64,000 nucleotides of DNA from Aggregatimonas sangjinii (lineage in GTDB: Bacteria > Bacteroidota > Bacteroidia > Flavobacteriales > Flavobacteriaceae): the NCBI RefSeq assembly GCF_005943945.1, contig NZ_CP040710.1, positions 248,001 to 312,000 on the forward strand, written 5' to 3'. Below, in pieces: positions 18,551 to 27,136 of the stretch; position 1 is the stretch's first letter; every line of letters begins with the position of its first letter. The notes beneath the pieces were generated by a model that was not told the DNA's origin, searched no databases, and saw only the letters and a list, made by a program, of their open reading frames with translations. The position numbers and the translations under genes are program-made.

Positions 18551-19093
18551 ATGAGGAATACGGTAAAAAATTTTCTTCTGGCCTTGTTTTTATGTTGTAG
18601 CTGGATGGTTACGGCACAGGAGTCCTATACACTGTCCGCTGAGAGTGTATTGACCATCTCCGGTACGTCTACCGTTCATGATTGGGAAGTGGCCGCCAAT
18701 TCGTTTATGGGAAGCCTTACAGCTGACGGTGACCAGGTCAACGATCTGAAAATCGAGGTTCCAGTTGTCGGAATTAAAAGTGAACGAGGGCCTACGATGG
18801 ATAATAAGATGTACGCTGCCTTAAAGGCCGAAGCACATCCGAGTGTTTATTTTTCAATGAAAGGGGTTACGGACCCTAACGCAATGCATGGTATGCTTAC
18901 CATTGCTGGGGTCGAAAAAGAGGTGGAAATAGTGGTAAATATGCTTCAAGAGGAAGGAAAGATGAGTGTGTCGGGAGCACAGGACTTACGGTTGCAGGAC
19001 TTTGGAATGGAGCCGCCTACCGCTATGTTCGGTCAGATAGTGGTGGGAGCGTCGGTAACCGTCAGTTTCGACTTGGCTTTTGTGAGGAATTAG
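18551..19093 (+). CDS. YceI family periplasmic protein
   Basis: A 180-residue protein with a signal peptide (MRNTVKNFLLALFLCCSWMVTAQ). The mature part begins with SYTLSAESVLTISGTSTVHDWEV and continues with DNKMYAALKAEAHPSVYFSM and LTIAGVEKEVEIVV. These are characteristic of the YceI lipocalin-like barrel that binds polyprenoids or amphiphilic lipids. Probably cotranscribed with the FGE-fold gene. It ends about 370 bases before the tRNA-Arg that reads toward it. Confidence 0.88.
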   Translation: MRNTVKNFLLALFLCCSWMVTAQESYTLSAESVLTISGTSTVHDWEVAANSFMGSLTADGDQVNDLKIEVPVVGIKSERGPTMDNKMYAALKAEAHPSVYFSMKGVTDPNAMHGMLTIAGVEKEVEIVVNMLQEEGKMSVSGAQDLRLQDFGMEPPTAMFGQIVVGASVTVSFDLAFVRN

Positions 19094-19115
19094 TATTGTT
19101 CGCCTGATTATACTT

Positions 19116-19453
19116 ATCACAGCAGAACTACCTAGCGGTGTTGCTAGGCGGCTCAATGGTGCAAATAGGAAACCGCGGGCCGGCGTCCTGGTTCTTCGTT
19201 TTCCTCCAAGATTCCGAAAAAGGTAGATTTTTTTTGTAAAACAAAGAACCACACCAAAAAAGGCGTGGTCTCATGCTTGTAGTAATCGCGACAGGATTAC
19301 CTGCAGTGTTCCTAGGCGGCTCCCTTGTGAAAATGTAAAGCCCACCGGCTACCGCCGATGTTTTTTGTTTCACTCCAAGATCGGAAAGCTTGGGGCTTTC
19401 CATCTTTCCGTAAAACAGAAAATCCATCCGCCAAAGGGCGGATGGATTTTCTG
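19116..19453 (-). repeat. Two decayed tandem copies of a tRNA-3'-end-linked unit
   Basis: Two related stretches, about 19116-19284 and 19285-19453, each begin with a degraded copy of the tRNA-Arg 3' end (plus-strand ATCACAGCAGAACT and ATCGCGACAGGATT, compare ATCGCAGCAGGATT in the tRNA). Each then has CTAGGCGGCTC, a T-rich stretch, CTCCAAGAT, GTAAAACA and a hairpin. The offsets from one tail to the next (about 169 and 177 bases) are nearly equal, so they look like tandem duplications or successive insertions at the tRNA 3' end. Read on the minus strand the two bodies encode similar peptide fragments (LSDLGVKQKT / SESWRKTKNQ; REPPRNTAGN / IEPPSNTARV), which suggests a decayed short coding unit. 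Confidence 0.6.
19411..19453 (-). terminator. Intrinsic terminator of tRNA-Arg
   Basis: A perfect 17-bp inverted repeat, CAGAAAATCCATCCGCC (19416-19432) and GGCGGATGGATTTTCTG (19437-19453), with a four-base loop lies just 3' of the tRNA. On the minus strand the hairpin is followed by TTTTAC. Confidence 0.8.
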
Positions 19454-19460
19454 CATTAAG

Positions 19461-19534
19461 TGATCGCAGCAGGATTCGAACCTGCGACCGTCTGCTTAGA
19501 AGGCAGATGCTCTATCCAGCTGAGCTATGCGACC
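19461..19534 (-). tRNA. tRNA-Arg (anticodon TCT)
   Basis: On the minus strand the sequence from 19534 folds as a complete tRNA. It has a GGTCGCA acceptor pairing with TGCGATC (one G-T), a D-arm GCTCAGCTGGATAGAGC, an anticodon stem TCTGC/GCAGA with loop CTTCTAA (anticodon TCT), and a T-arm GCAGGTTCGAATCCTGC. The discriminator is A and CCA is not encoded. A perfect hairpin terminator follows. Confidence 0.97.
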
Positions 19535-20039
19535 AAAAAACATTTTTTCAAATGTGCGTGCGAAGGTACTAAAAATTCTAGATTGCAAAAGCCAAAAGTA
19601 AACTGAAATCATATATTGTTGACAATACAGCGATTTTTTTACTTTTTTGTGATTAGGGGTATTATTTAATTAAAAACTGACCATTTATTTTAACATGCAC
19701 AACACAGTTGTACGTTATCTGGCTAAAAAAGTAGTTCAACTAATAAATCATTTCATCTTAAGACTGATTTTAATATTTGCATAGAATAATGTGAAGCTAA
19801 AAAACGTATCGGTAATACCTTTATACGTTTTTATGTAGACTATGTTCGTATAAATGTTAATTTTGTTAACGTATTAATATATTTTCCTTTACCCCCGAAT
19901 CTTCAAACATAAACGCACTAAATTAAAAGACAAGAAATTTCTTGTTTTAAAGATTTTGGATTTAGCTCTTTTCCATCGCACTGATGGTAATTAAATGTGT
20001 CAAGGGTACTTTTGAAAGTAAAAGCGATTATTAGCTTCA
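19535..20039 (+). promoter_or_regulatory. AT-rich control region upstream of the exopolysaccharide locus
   Basis: About 500 bases without a gene. An exact TAnnTTTG (TAATTTTG) lies at 19858-19865, about 175 bases before the first exopolysaccharide gene. A perfect 16-base palindrome ACAAGAAATTTCTTGT at 19930-19945 sits between this element and the start codon, in a good place for an operator. The segment is much more AT-rich than the region to its left and marks the entry to the polysaccharide locus. Confidence 0.45.
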
Positions 20040-21401
20040 ATGAAAAGATTCAGGAATTCAGATTTAATTATTCCAATTTCCATTGTAATACATCTGAGTA
20101 TTATAAATGGAATACTTTATATGCTTACCCGCGAAACATACTCGCACCTTTATCATATTCTATATTACAACTTTAGCTGGTTATTGATTTCTTATTTACT
20201 TCATTACTATCCGACGGAAAGGAATGAAAAATTTATGACACGGATTCATAAGCATTTGCAAGTGCTTTTCTTCTATTCGTTGGCGTATTTTGCCGGTTTC
20301 GGCTTTTTTGATATCCCAATAGGCTATCTCCCTTACCAGTCTTTTGTTTTCTTGCTCATAGCCCTCAGTATTACCTGGTATCGGGTAATGTTTTTCTGGC
20401 TTAGGGGCAAATATCGGATGGTTGGAGGTAATTCTGCCAAGCTAGTAGTTATTGGAAAGGACAGTAGCCTCTACAAGGTCCGTGACGTATTTGATCAGCC
20501 TAATTTAGGATATCGGTATCATGGTTATTTTGATGATTCGGATAATGATGAAGACGACAGGTATTATTTAGGAAAGGTAATCGATTGTTTTAAATACATT
20601 TTGGAGAACAATATCGACGAAATTTACTGTGTTGCTTCAAAATTCAATCACTTGGAATTGAAAAACCTCATTAATTTTGCCGATAATAATCTAATCAAGT
20701 TCAAAGTAATCCTCGATAATAAGGATATCTTTTCAAGAGCAATGTCTATCGAATCTTACGAGAACATTCCTGTTCTAAATTTAAGAAAAGTACCATTGGA
20801 TACAGAGTACGCCCGAATCATGAAGCGTACGTTCGATATCGTCTTCTCTTCATTCGTAATCGTTGGCGTTCTTTCTTGGCTTACACCTTTGTTGTTTGTT
20901 TTAATTAAATTAGAATCTCCCGGTAAACTCTACTTCAAGCAAAAGCGGCACGGCTTAAAACGAAAGGTATTTTGGTGCTACAAGTTCAGGTCGATGACCA
21001 CTAACAAGAATGCCGATAAACAGATGGCCACTAAAAATGATAATAGAATTACGAAAATCGGAAAATTCATGCGTAAAACTAGCATAGACGAGCTACCGCA
21101 GTTCTTTAATGTTTTTATGGGCGACATGAGTGTCGTTGGCCCAAGGCCGCATATGGAGCTTCAAACTTGGGACTATGAAATATCAGTGGATAAATATCTG
21201 GTCCGACATTTTGTAAAACCCGGGATTACCGGACTTGCCCAGATAAAAGGATATCGTGGTGAGATCGTGGAAAAGGCCGACATATTGAATAGAGTGCGTT
21301 TAGATATCTTCTATGTTGAGAAATGGAATCTTGGATTGGACTTGCTAATCTTGTTTCGAACGATTTACAATGTATTTAGTGGAGAGGACAAGGCGTATTA
21401 A
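20040..21401 (+). CDS. Undecaprenyl-phosphate sugar phosphotransferase (WcaJ-like, initiating enzyme)
   Basis: Transfers a sugar-1-phosphate to undecaprenyl phosphate at the inner membrane, the first step of repeat-unit assembly. The N-terminal half has four hydrophobic helices (about residues 11-30, 40-55, 78-95 and 100-118) and a CoA-binding-like domain (KLVVIGKDSSLYKV). The C-terminal catalytic domain begins at about residue 261 (MKRTFDIVFSSFVIVG, with the re-entrant helix) and contains FKQKRHGLKRKVFWCYKFRSM, KTSIDELPQFFNVFMGDMSVVGPRP and HFVKPGITGLAQIKGYRGE, the signature of the bacterial sugar transferase family. Length 453 aa is usual. It is the first gene of the locus. The sugar (glucose, galactose or an amino sugar) cannot be assigned. 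Confidence 0.92.
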   Translation: MKRFRNSDLIIPISIVIHLSIINGILYMLTRETYSHLYHILYYNFSWLLISYLLHYYPTERNEKFMTRIHKHLQVLFFYSLAYFAGFGFFDIPIGYLPYQSFVFLLIALSITWYRVMFFWLRGKYRMVGGNSAKLVVIGKDSSLYKVRDVFDQPNLGYRYHGYFDDSDNDEDDRYYLGKVIDCFKYILENNIDEIYCVASKFNHLELKNLINFADNNLIKFKVILDNKDIFSRAMSIESYENIPVLNLRKVPLDTEYARIMKRTFDIVFSSFVIVGVLSWLTPLLFVLIKLESPGKLYFKQKRHGLKRKVFWCYKFRSMTTNKNADKQMATKNDNRITKIGKFMRKTSIDELPQFFNVFMGDMSVVGPRPHMELQTWDYEISVDKYLVRHFVKPGITGLAQIKGYRGEIVEKADILNRVRLDIFYVEKWNLGLDLLILFRTIYNVFSGEDKAY

Positions 21402-21435
21402 TTATATAGGAAATCATCTATCTAAGGTCAAACTA

Positions 21436-21498
21436 ACGTATGTATCTTGCGGTAAATAAGCAAAAGAGCAAAGTTGAACGGTTTTTTTTGGGGTAAAG
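21436..21498 (+). promoter_or_regulatory. Leader element shared with the region upstream of the second wzc-like gene
   Basis: The segment starting ACGTATGTATCTTGC (21436-21450) is repeated at 43639-43653, followed in both by TAAATA, then AAGTTsAACGG and a T-rich run ending in TTGGG at matching spacing. It precedes the Wza-like gene by about 80 bases. Conservation in two otherwise unrelated intergenic regions points to a control element of the polysaccharide operons. Confidence 0.5.
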
Positions 21499-21577
21499 TC
21501 CCAAATCATTTACTTTTCCGAACATTATACCCTTTCAAGGTCAATAGCATTCATGACACAGAAACCATTAGGATAAT

Positions 21578-22453
21578 ATGAAATCAATTATAATCAAGAG
21601 GCTCTATCTCAATAAGAACCAGAACTACGCATTTAAGTTTTTAAAGGGAATGGTCGATGACAGACAAGACATAGAAAGATGTATTAAGCTCTTCGTTTTG
21701 GCAATAGCTGGCCTATTTTTCTTTACATCATGCGGTAGTGGACGGAATGCTATTTATTTTGATGAGCCAACGAATGTGGTTTTCGGAAAGAATAGCACTG
21801 ACCTTGAACCTGTAATTCAGTTAAATGACTTGCTTAGTATTGTCGTAAGCAGTGTCAACCCCGATGCAGCTGATTTGTTCAACCCATCTCGGAACGGTAC
21901 GGAGCAATCCTCGACAAATTCGGGAAACACGACAAGAGCCTCGGGATATTTGGTGGATCAAGACGGTTTTATCAATTTTCCGATACTGGGTAAAATAGAA
22001 GTTGCGGGCAGAACGAAAAAGGAGGTGAGGGATGAAATTACCAACCAACTGGTGGAGCAAAAATTGTTATTGGAACCCATTGTTGACATTCGTTATTTGA
22101 ATTACAAGGTTTCGATCTTAGGTGAAGTCAAAAATCCATCGGTCTTAAACGTTCCGAGTGAAAAAATATCGCTTTTAGAAGCACTCGGAATGGCAGGAGA
22201 CATAACTATTTATGGTCGAAGGGACAATGTTACATTGATTCGCGAGGAAGACGGGGTAAAACGAATACGTAAAATCGACTTGACTACGAACGAGATTTTC
22301 AGCTCGCCATATTATTATTTACAGTCGAACGATATTGTTTACGTACAACCTAACAAAGCAAAAGTTTCTAGTTCAACCGGCACCAAAGAATGGATTCCTG
22401 TTATTTTAAGTGCCATTTCGTTAGCTATAATTATAGCCATAAACGTGAAATAA
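21578..22453 (+). CDS. Polysaccharide export lipoprotein (Wza-like)
   Basis: Outer-membrane exporter subunit of a Wzy-dependent system. A lipobox (LFFFTSCGS) places the lipidated Cys at about residue 51 from ATG 21578; ATG 21650 would shorten the N-terminus by 24 residues and is equally possible, since the leader MKSIIIKRLYLNKNQ is unusual. Then comes the poly_export domain (LEPVIQLNDLLSIVVSSVNPD ... YLVDQDGFINFPILGKIEVAG) and an SLBB domain (YKVSILGEVKNPSVLNVPSEKISLLEALGMAGDITIYG). The C-terminus is a hydrophobic helix (WIPVILSAISLAIIIAINVK). Normally it partners with the Wzc-like kinase, here two genes downstream. Confidence 0.9.
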   Translation: MKSIIIKRLYLNKNQNYAFKFLKGMVDDRQDIERCIKLFVLAIAGLFFFTSCGSGRNAIYFDEPTNVVFGKNSTDLEPVIQLNDLLSIVVSSVNPDAADLFNPSRNGTEQSSTNSGNTTRASGYLVDQDGFINFPILGKIEVAGRTKKEVRDEITNQLVEQKLLLEPIVDIRYLNYKVSILGEVKNPSVLNVPSEKISLLEALGMAGDITIYGRRDNVTLIREEDGVKRIRKIDLTTNEIFSSPYYYLQSNDIVYVQPNKAKVSSSTGTKEWIPVILSAISLAIIIAINVK

Positions 22454-22579
22454 ACAATTTAACTACCAATCTGTATTGTTTGGTCATCGAGATCGTCAAA
22501 TTATTGGATTGCTTAAAATTTTAATGTAGACGTTTAAAATCATTTGTATCAACAGAAATCACAACCTAATCTTCGCCCC

Positions 22580-23341
22580 ATGAACAAAAGTCGCGTTTTA
22601 GAATGTTTGGGTTATCCTGTTTTTACCGACGAACTTGAGAGTTTGTTAACAAAAAATAAGGTACTTGTCAATACCATTAATCAATATTCATACTGTATCG
22701 CGCAACAAGACCCTGAGTTCGAAAAATCATTGAAAGGAAGTGAGGTTTTGCTTCCTGATGGAATTGGAATCGTACTTGCAGCCAAACTATTGAAAAAAAG
22801 GAGTATCAAAAAAATAGCAGGTGCCGATCTTCATTCTTTTCTGCTAAAAAAAATGGATGATGAATGTGGTTCTTGTTTTTATCTCGGAGCATCAATAGAA
22901 ACATTAGAAAAAATAGAAGCGCGAATACATGCCGAATATCCCAATATAAAAGTTGGAAGTTATTCTCCCCCATATAAAAAAAAATTTACCGAACAGGATA
23001 ATAGGGACATGCTTAAACAAGTAAATCAGTTTCGACCTCAGGTATTGTTCATTGGGATGACTGCTCCCAAGCAAGAAAAATGGGCATTTGCCCATAAATA
23101 TGAACTTGACAGTAATATCATATGTTCAATTGGTGCAGTATTTGATTTTTATGCCGGCACTGTGAAGCGGCCTGGTAAAATATGGATTTCCTTAGGGCTA
23201 GAATGGTTAGGCCGTTTGATTAAAGAGCCCAAACGAATGTGGAAAAGATATATCTATTACGGGGCTATTTTTGGTTTTTATTTGGTCAAAGAAAAAATCA
23301 ATAGTCTTTTCAAATTAGGTCGTTATAAATTCGCAAATTAA
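22580..23341 (+). CDS. WecG/TagA/CpsF family glycosyltransferase
   Basis: A membrane-associated GT26 transferase that typically adds the second sugar (for example ManNAc or ManNAcA) to the lipid-linked primer. Motifs: LLPDGIGIVLAAKLLKK (about residues 56-72), YLGAS, VLFIGMTAPKQEKWAF and the C-terminal SIGAVFDFYAGTVKRPGKIW ... GLEWLGRLIKEPKRMWKRY, which closes the active site at the membrane. ATG 22580 gives 253 aa and matches the family N-terminus; the frame extends back to a TTG at 22544. Its place just after the Wza-like gene and next to the initiating enzyme fits an early assembly step. A second, truncated member lies at the right end of the window. Confidence 0.9.
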   Translation: MNKSRVLECLGYPVFTDELESLLTKNKVLVNTINQYSYCIAQQDPEFEKSLKGSEVLLPDGIGIVLAAKLLKKRSIKKIAGADLHSFLLKKMDDECGSCFYLGASIETLEKIEARIHAEYPNIKVGSYSPPYKKKFTEQDNRDMLKQVNQFRPQVLFIGMTAPKQEKWAFAHKYELDSNIICSIGAVFDFYAGTVKRPGKIWISLGLEWLGRLIKEPKRMWKRYIYYGAIFGFYLVKEKINSLFKLGRYKFAN

Positions 23342-23376
23342 CGCTGTTGGATGACCTGTTCTAAAAATATTACCTA

Positions 23377-25794
23377 ATGTTAAGCAACGATACATACAGT
23401 AACCATAAAGATAATTTGTTCAGTATTTTAGCGGACAAGTTCGTGCCCTTCTGGCCTTTATTTTTAGGACTTTTTTTGTTAGGATTATTATCCGCTTGGA
23501 CGTATTTGTTTTTATCGACTCCAACATATTCTGTCTCTGCTGCTTTAATCATAAATGATGAAAAGAAGGGGGTTGATGATTCTGAAATCATGGAGTCAAT
23601 CAATGTCTTTACTTCTAAAAAAATTGTTGAGAATGAAGTCGAAGTGCTGCACTCTAAAGAATTGATCAATGAGGTGGTTTACGAGTTGAATTTATATACC
23701 CAAGTATTTGAAAAAGGTCTGTTTAAAAATACCCCTGTGTATGATACATCTCCAATTCATATAAGATTAAAAAGTCCTAATGATTCTAGATATTATCAAG
23801 ATGACAATAAAACGAGTTTTGATTTTGACAGTGCGAAGAACCTTATACGAATCGACGATAAAAGTTACCCTATAGGCGAGTGGGTCGAAAATCCATTTGG
23901 TGGCGATCCTATCAAATTCATTAGAAATACCGCCTTCGAAGAATCATCCGATGACCAAAAATCCTATTATTTTACATTCATACACCCAAAACTAGTATCG
24001 GCCAGTATCTACAATAAGCTTTACGTTGGTTCATCAAGTAAACTATCTACCGTAGTTCGAATGACGTACGAAGATGCGAATACGACGCGGGGAGAAGATA
24101 TCGTAAACCAACTTATTAAATCATACATACAGCAATCTACAAGGGAGCGTGACACACTAGCTTCGAACACACTGGCGTTCGTAGAGAATCGAATGGAACA
24201 GGTGGGCATTGAATTGAACGAAGTAGAGAAGGAGTTGGAAGTCTATAGATCATCAGAGGGTGTTGTTAATATCAGTAAGCAAGGAAGTCTCTATTTAGAT
24301 AACGTGGGCAATTATGATAGAAGAATAGGGGACATTGAGTTACAGCTCGCAGTTCTACAAAAAGTGCAGAACTATGTGGTCTCCAAGAACAAAAGTTCCG
24401 GAATAGTTCCTTCTACCTTAGGTATAAACGACCCTATACTATCACAGCTTTTAGACCGTCTTTATAACGCTGAAATTGAATATGAGGAACTCCGCAAAAC
24501 TACGGCCGAAAACAACCCTATTCTAGTTGCCGTTAAAAATAGAATCGATCAAATACGGCCTAGTATTTTAGAAAATGTAAACAGTCAAAAAGCAAACTTA
24601 AGAACAAGCCTTGCCAACTTGAACTCGTCTAGCGGAAAATACAATTCGGCCCTTCAATTACTGCCTGAGCAAGAAAGAAAATTGGTGGAAATTACGCGAA
24701 AGAAAAAAAACATATCTGAGCTTTATGATTTTCTAGCCCAAAAACGGGAAGAAACAGCACTTTCCTATGCGCCTACACAAGGTGATGCTAGAATTATAGA
24801 GGGGGCCGAAGCATCATTGAGACCGGTTAGTCCCAAAAAAACAGTTGTATACGCAATTGCACTTTTGCTCTCATTTGCAATCGGTATACTCATCGTGTCA
24901 GGTAAAGAATTAATTTCCTCCAAGGTTTTATTTCGTTCTGCAGTAGAGCGCTATTCCAAACTTCCAGTAATTGGGGAACTTGCATTTTTAGACCAAAATA
25001 GCACCGAATTATTAGTAAATGAACATAAAGATGTTTTCATACTAGATCAGTTTAGGCACCTTTTATCATCATTAGGCATATATCAGCGTTCATCAAGATT
25101 GAAGACGCTTATGGTAACTTCCAGCATTGCAGGTGAAGGTAAAAGTTACGTGAGTGCCAATCTTGCGCAGACCTTAGCATTTTCTGGCAAAAGGGTAGCG
25201 CTCGTAGATATGGATTTGAGAAACGCCTCCCTTACTACCATTTTCAATTTAGAAGAGGAAGAGGGGGTGAGTGATTTCTTATCCAATAAAGCCGTTATGA
25301 ATACTATAGTTCATAAGTCTGACTGTGAAGAATTGTACATTCTACCATGTGGCGAAAAAACATTCGCATCCTCCGAACTTTTGGCCAGTAAAAAACTTGA
25401 AGAACTTTTTGAAACGTTATATGACACTTTCGATTATGTCGTTGTTGATACGCCACCTATATCTATGGTTTCCGATGCCGCTATCATCAATGAGTTCGGT
25501 GACAAAACACTGATAGTGGTAAGACACGGCTATACTCCTAAACACGTTGCGAAGCGTATTGATGAAAACCTAAACAATAAAAATTTTAAAAATTGCAATA
25601 TTGTATTCAATGCGGTAAAGCAGAGAGGTGTCGCAACTGAGAATTATGGTTACGGCCATGGATATGGGTACGACCTCGTGAAACCTCAAAAATCGGATAC
25701 CTTCTTAAATGGAATAATCGATTTCTTTAAACTAAGGCCTACCCTAGAGGCTCTAAAAAAATTGGCGCATGTGATTCAATTTACTAGAAAGTAG
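23377..25794 (+). CDS. Wzc-like polysaccharide co-polymerase / bacterial tyrosine kinase (copy 1)
   Basis: Inner-membrane protein that sets chain length and couples polymerisation to export, with a cytoplasmic BY-kinase domain. Transmembrane segments lie at about residues 24-47 and 487-508, with a large periplasmic Wzz-type coiled-coil domain between them. The kinase has Walker A SSIAGEGKS (Lys589), Walker A' LVDMD (609-613) and Walker B VVVDTPP (688-694). A Tyr-rich C-terminal cluster (ENYGYGHGYGYD, Tyr757-765) is the likely autophosphorylation site. Length 805 aa. A paralogue of nearly the same size lies at 43925. Members dephosphorylated by Wzb-type phosphatases are known, but no phosphatase gene is seen in this window. 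Confidence 0.93.
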   Translation: MLSNDTYSNHKDNLFSILADKFVPFWPLFLGLFLLGLLSAWTYLFLSTPTYSVSAALIINDEKKGVDDSEIMESINVFTSKKIVENEVEVLHSKELINEVVYELNLYTQVFEKGLFKNTPVYDTSPIHIRLKSPNDSRYYQDDNKTSFDFDSAKNLIRIDDKSYPIGEWVENPFGGDPIKFIRNTAFEESSDDQKSYYFTFIHPKLVSASIYNKLYVGSSSKLSTVVRMTYEDANTTRGEDIVNQLIKSYIQQSTRERDTLASNTLAFVENRMEQVGIELNEVEKELEVYRSSEGVVNISKQGSLYLDNVGNYDRRIGDIELQLAVLQKVQNYVVSKNKSSGIVPSTLGINDPILSQLLDRLYNAEIEYEELRKTTAENNPILVAVKNRIDQIRPSILENVNSQKANLRTSLANLNSSSGKYNSALQLLPEQERKLVEITRKKKNISELYDFLAQKREETALSYAPTQGDARIIEGAEASLRPVSPKKTVVYAIALLLSFAIGILIVSGKELISSKVLFRSAVERYSKLPVIGELAFLDQNSTELLVNEHKDVFILDQFRHLLSSLGIYQRSSRLKTLMVTSSIAGEGKSYVSANLAQTLAFSGKRVALVDMDLRNASLTTIFNLEEEEGVSDFLSNKAVMNTIVHKSDCEELYILPCGEKTFASSELLASKKLEELFETLYDTFDYVVVDTPPISMVSDAAIINEFGDKTLIVVRHGYTPKHVAKRIDENLNNKNFKNCNIVFNAVKQRGVATENYGYGHGYGYDLVKPQKSDTFLNGIIDFFKLRPTLEALKKLAHVIQFTRK

Positions 25795-25813
25795 TTGCTA
25801 TTATACGGATCTT

Positions 25814-27136
25814 ATGCTTCAATATATACTTGCTTTTCTTTCAATACTCACTTTTGGCTATTTTATTTTTAAAAGACCAACAGTGGAAACATACATCTTG
25901 TTTGTTGCCTACTCCTTGCCGTTTCTCGATACTAAAATTTTACCCTTGGCCTATGGTTTTGTGAAAGTTTTTGATGTAGTTACCGTAATTTCACTCGTAT
26001 TATTTTTTAAAGAATTCATCAGTTTTAAAACATCTCAAAAAGGGAAGATTTATTCTGTTCTAGTGGTCCTGTTTTGGGTGTTTTTGCTGCTTAGTAAAAT
26101 AAATTCGGACTACCCCTTTAACAATCTTTATTTTATTTACCAGCCTTTTACTATTTTCATTTTTGCCCGATTCCTTCTTGTTTATTTAGAACAGGAACCC
26201 AAAGCTTTCTATAAATTTATCTCGGCCTTTCAGTTAAGTGTTATTCTTTTGGCAGGAGTCGTGTTCGTGCAACTGTTTATTGGGCCGAATTTCTCTTACC
26301 TAGCTGATTTTAATAAGAATGTCATAGATTTGGACAGTGGTTTTATCAGATACCCCGGCCTCTTTCAGGACTCCCAGACTTGTGGGCAATTTTTAGCATT
26401 GGGCAGCTTTAGCTTACTTTATTTAAGGCCTCAAAGCAGCCTTAAAAAGAAAAGGCTACACTTTCTATTTTTTGCGCTCACGACTATCGCTATCTATTTA
26501 GCTGCAAGTCGTTCGGCTATTGGTGGATTTGGCATGGGTGTCCTACTACTTGTATTGTTTCAAAATAGCAAAATAAAATTGCTTGTCGGTTCTATTGCCA
26601 TAGGTCTTATTCTTTTTGTTTTTATACTAGAACCAAAGGAAGGTATTTTCAGCAGAACGGATTCTATTTCGGAAGACTACTTATTTCGGAAGTCTATTTG
26701 GGATGAGACAGGAGAGATAATCGCACAGTATCCCCTTTTGGGTATCGGTTTTGGAAATTTTCAAAAGTATATCAAAAGATATAAACAGGATTTATACTTG
26801 CAAACCGAATCTGGTGGAGAATTGTATTATTTTAACCAACCGGAAAACGGATATTTAAAAGTATTGGTAGAGCAGGGTTATCTCGGATTTTTCATTTTCT
26901 TATCCTTAATACTTATTCCAACGATTAAAGGCGTTCAAAATGCTCTAAGTGGCAAGATAGAGAAACAGACTATCTATCCTATGGCATCGATCTTGTCTTG
27001 GGCCGTTGCATTCAATACGAATTATTCGTTATTGGACTATCGGATTTTATTGGCAGTCGGCACTTTTGTGTGTCTAATCATATTTAGTACGGAAGCCAAA
27101 ACATCTCATCTGACTGAGTCATTTTATGAAACATAA
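25814..27136 (+). CDS. O-antigen polymerase/ligase-like membrane protein (Wzy-like, copy 1)
   Basis: A 440-residue integral membrane protein with about ten to twelve hydrophobic helices. A larger extracytoplasmic loop late in the protein contains SEDYLFRKSIWDETGEIIAQYPLLGIGFGNFQKYIKRY, the RxxxW...PLxGxGxGNF pattern of the Wzy/O-antigen ligase (PF04932) family. It would polymerise lipid-linked repeat units on the periplasmic side. It follows the Wzc-like gene by 19 bases and overlaps the next gene by 11, so it is part of the same operon. Confidence 0.85.
   Translation: MLQYILAFLSILTFGYFIFKRPTVETYILFVAYSLPFLDTKILPLAYGFVKVFDVVTVISLVLFFKEFISFKTSQKGKIYSVLVVLFWVFLLLSKINSDYPFNNLYFIYQPFTIFIFARFLLVYLEQEPKAFYKFISAFQLSVILLAGVVFVQLFIGPNFSYLADFNKNVIDLDSGFIRYPGLFQDSQTCGQFLALGSFSLLYLRPQSSLKKKRLHFLFFALTTIAIYLAASRSAIGGFGMGVLLLVLFQNSKIKLLVGSIAIGLILFVFILEPKEGIFSRTDSISEDYLFRKSIWDETGEIIAQYPLLGIGFGNFQKYIKRYKQDLYLQTESGGELYYFNQPENGYLKVLVEQGYLGFFIFLSLILIPTIKGVQNALSGKIEKQTIYPMASILSWAVAFNTNYSLLDYRILLAVGTFVCLIIFSTEAKTSHLTESFYET

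Noticed and set aside
19347-19362. GGCGGTAGC on the minus strand, identical to the core of the ops/RfaH site
   Set aside because: It lies inside the decayed tRNA-linked repeat and points away from the polysaccharide genes, so a chance match is more likely.
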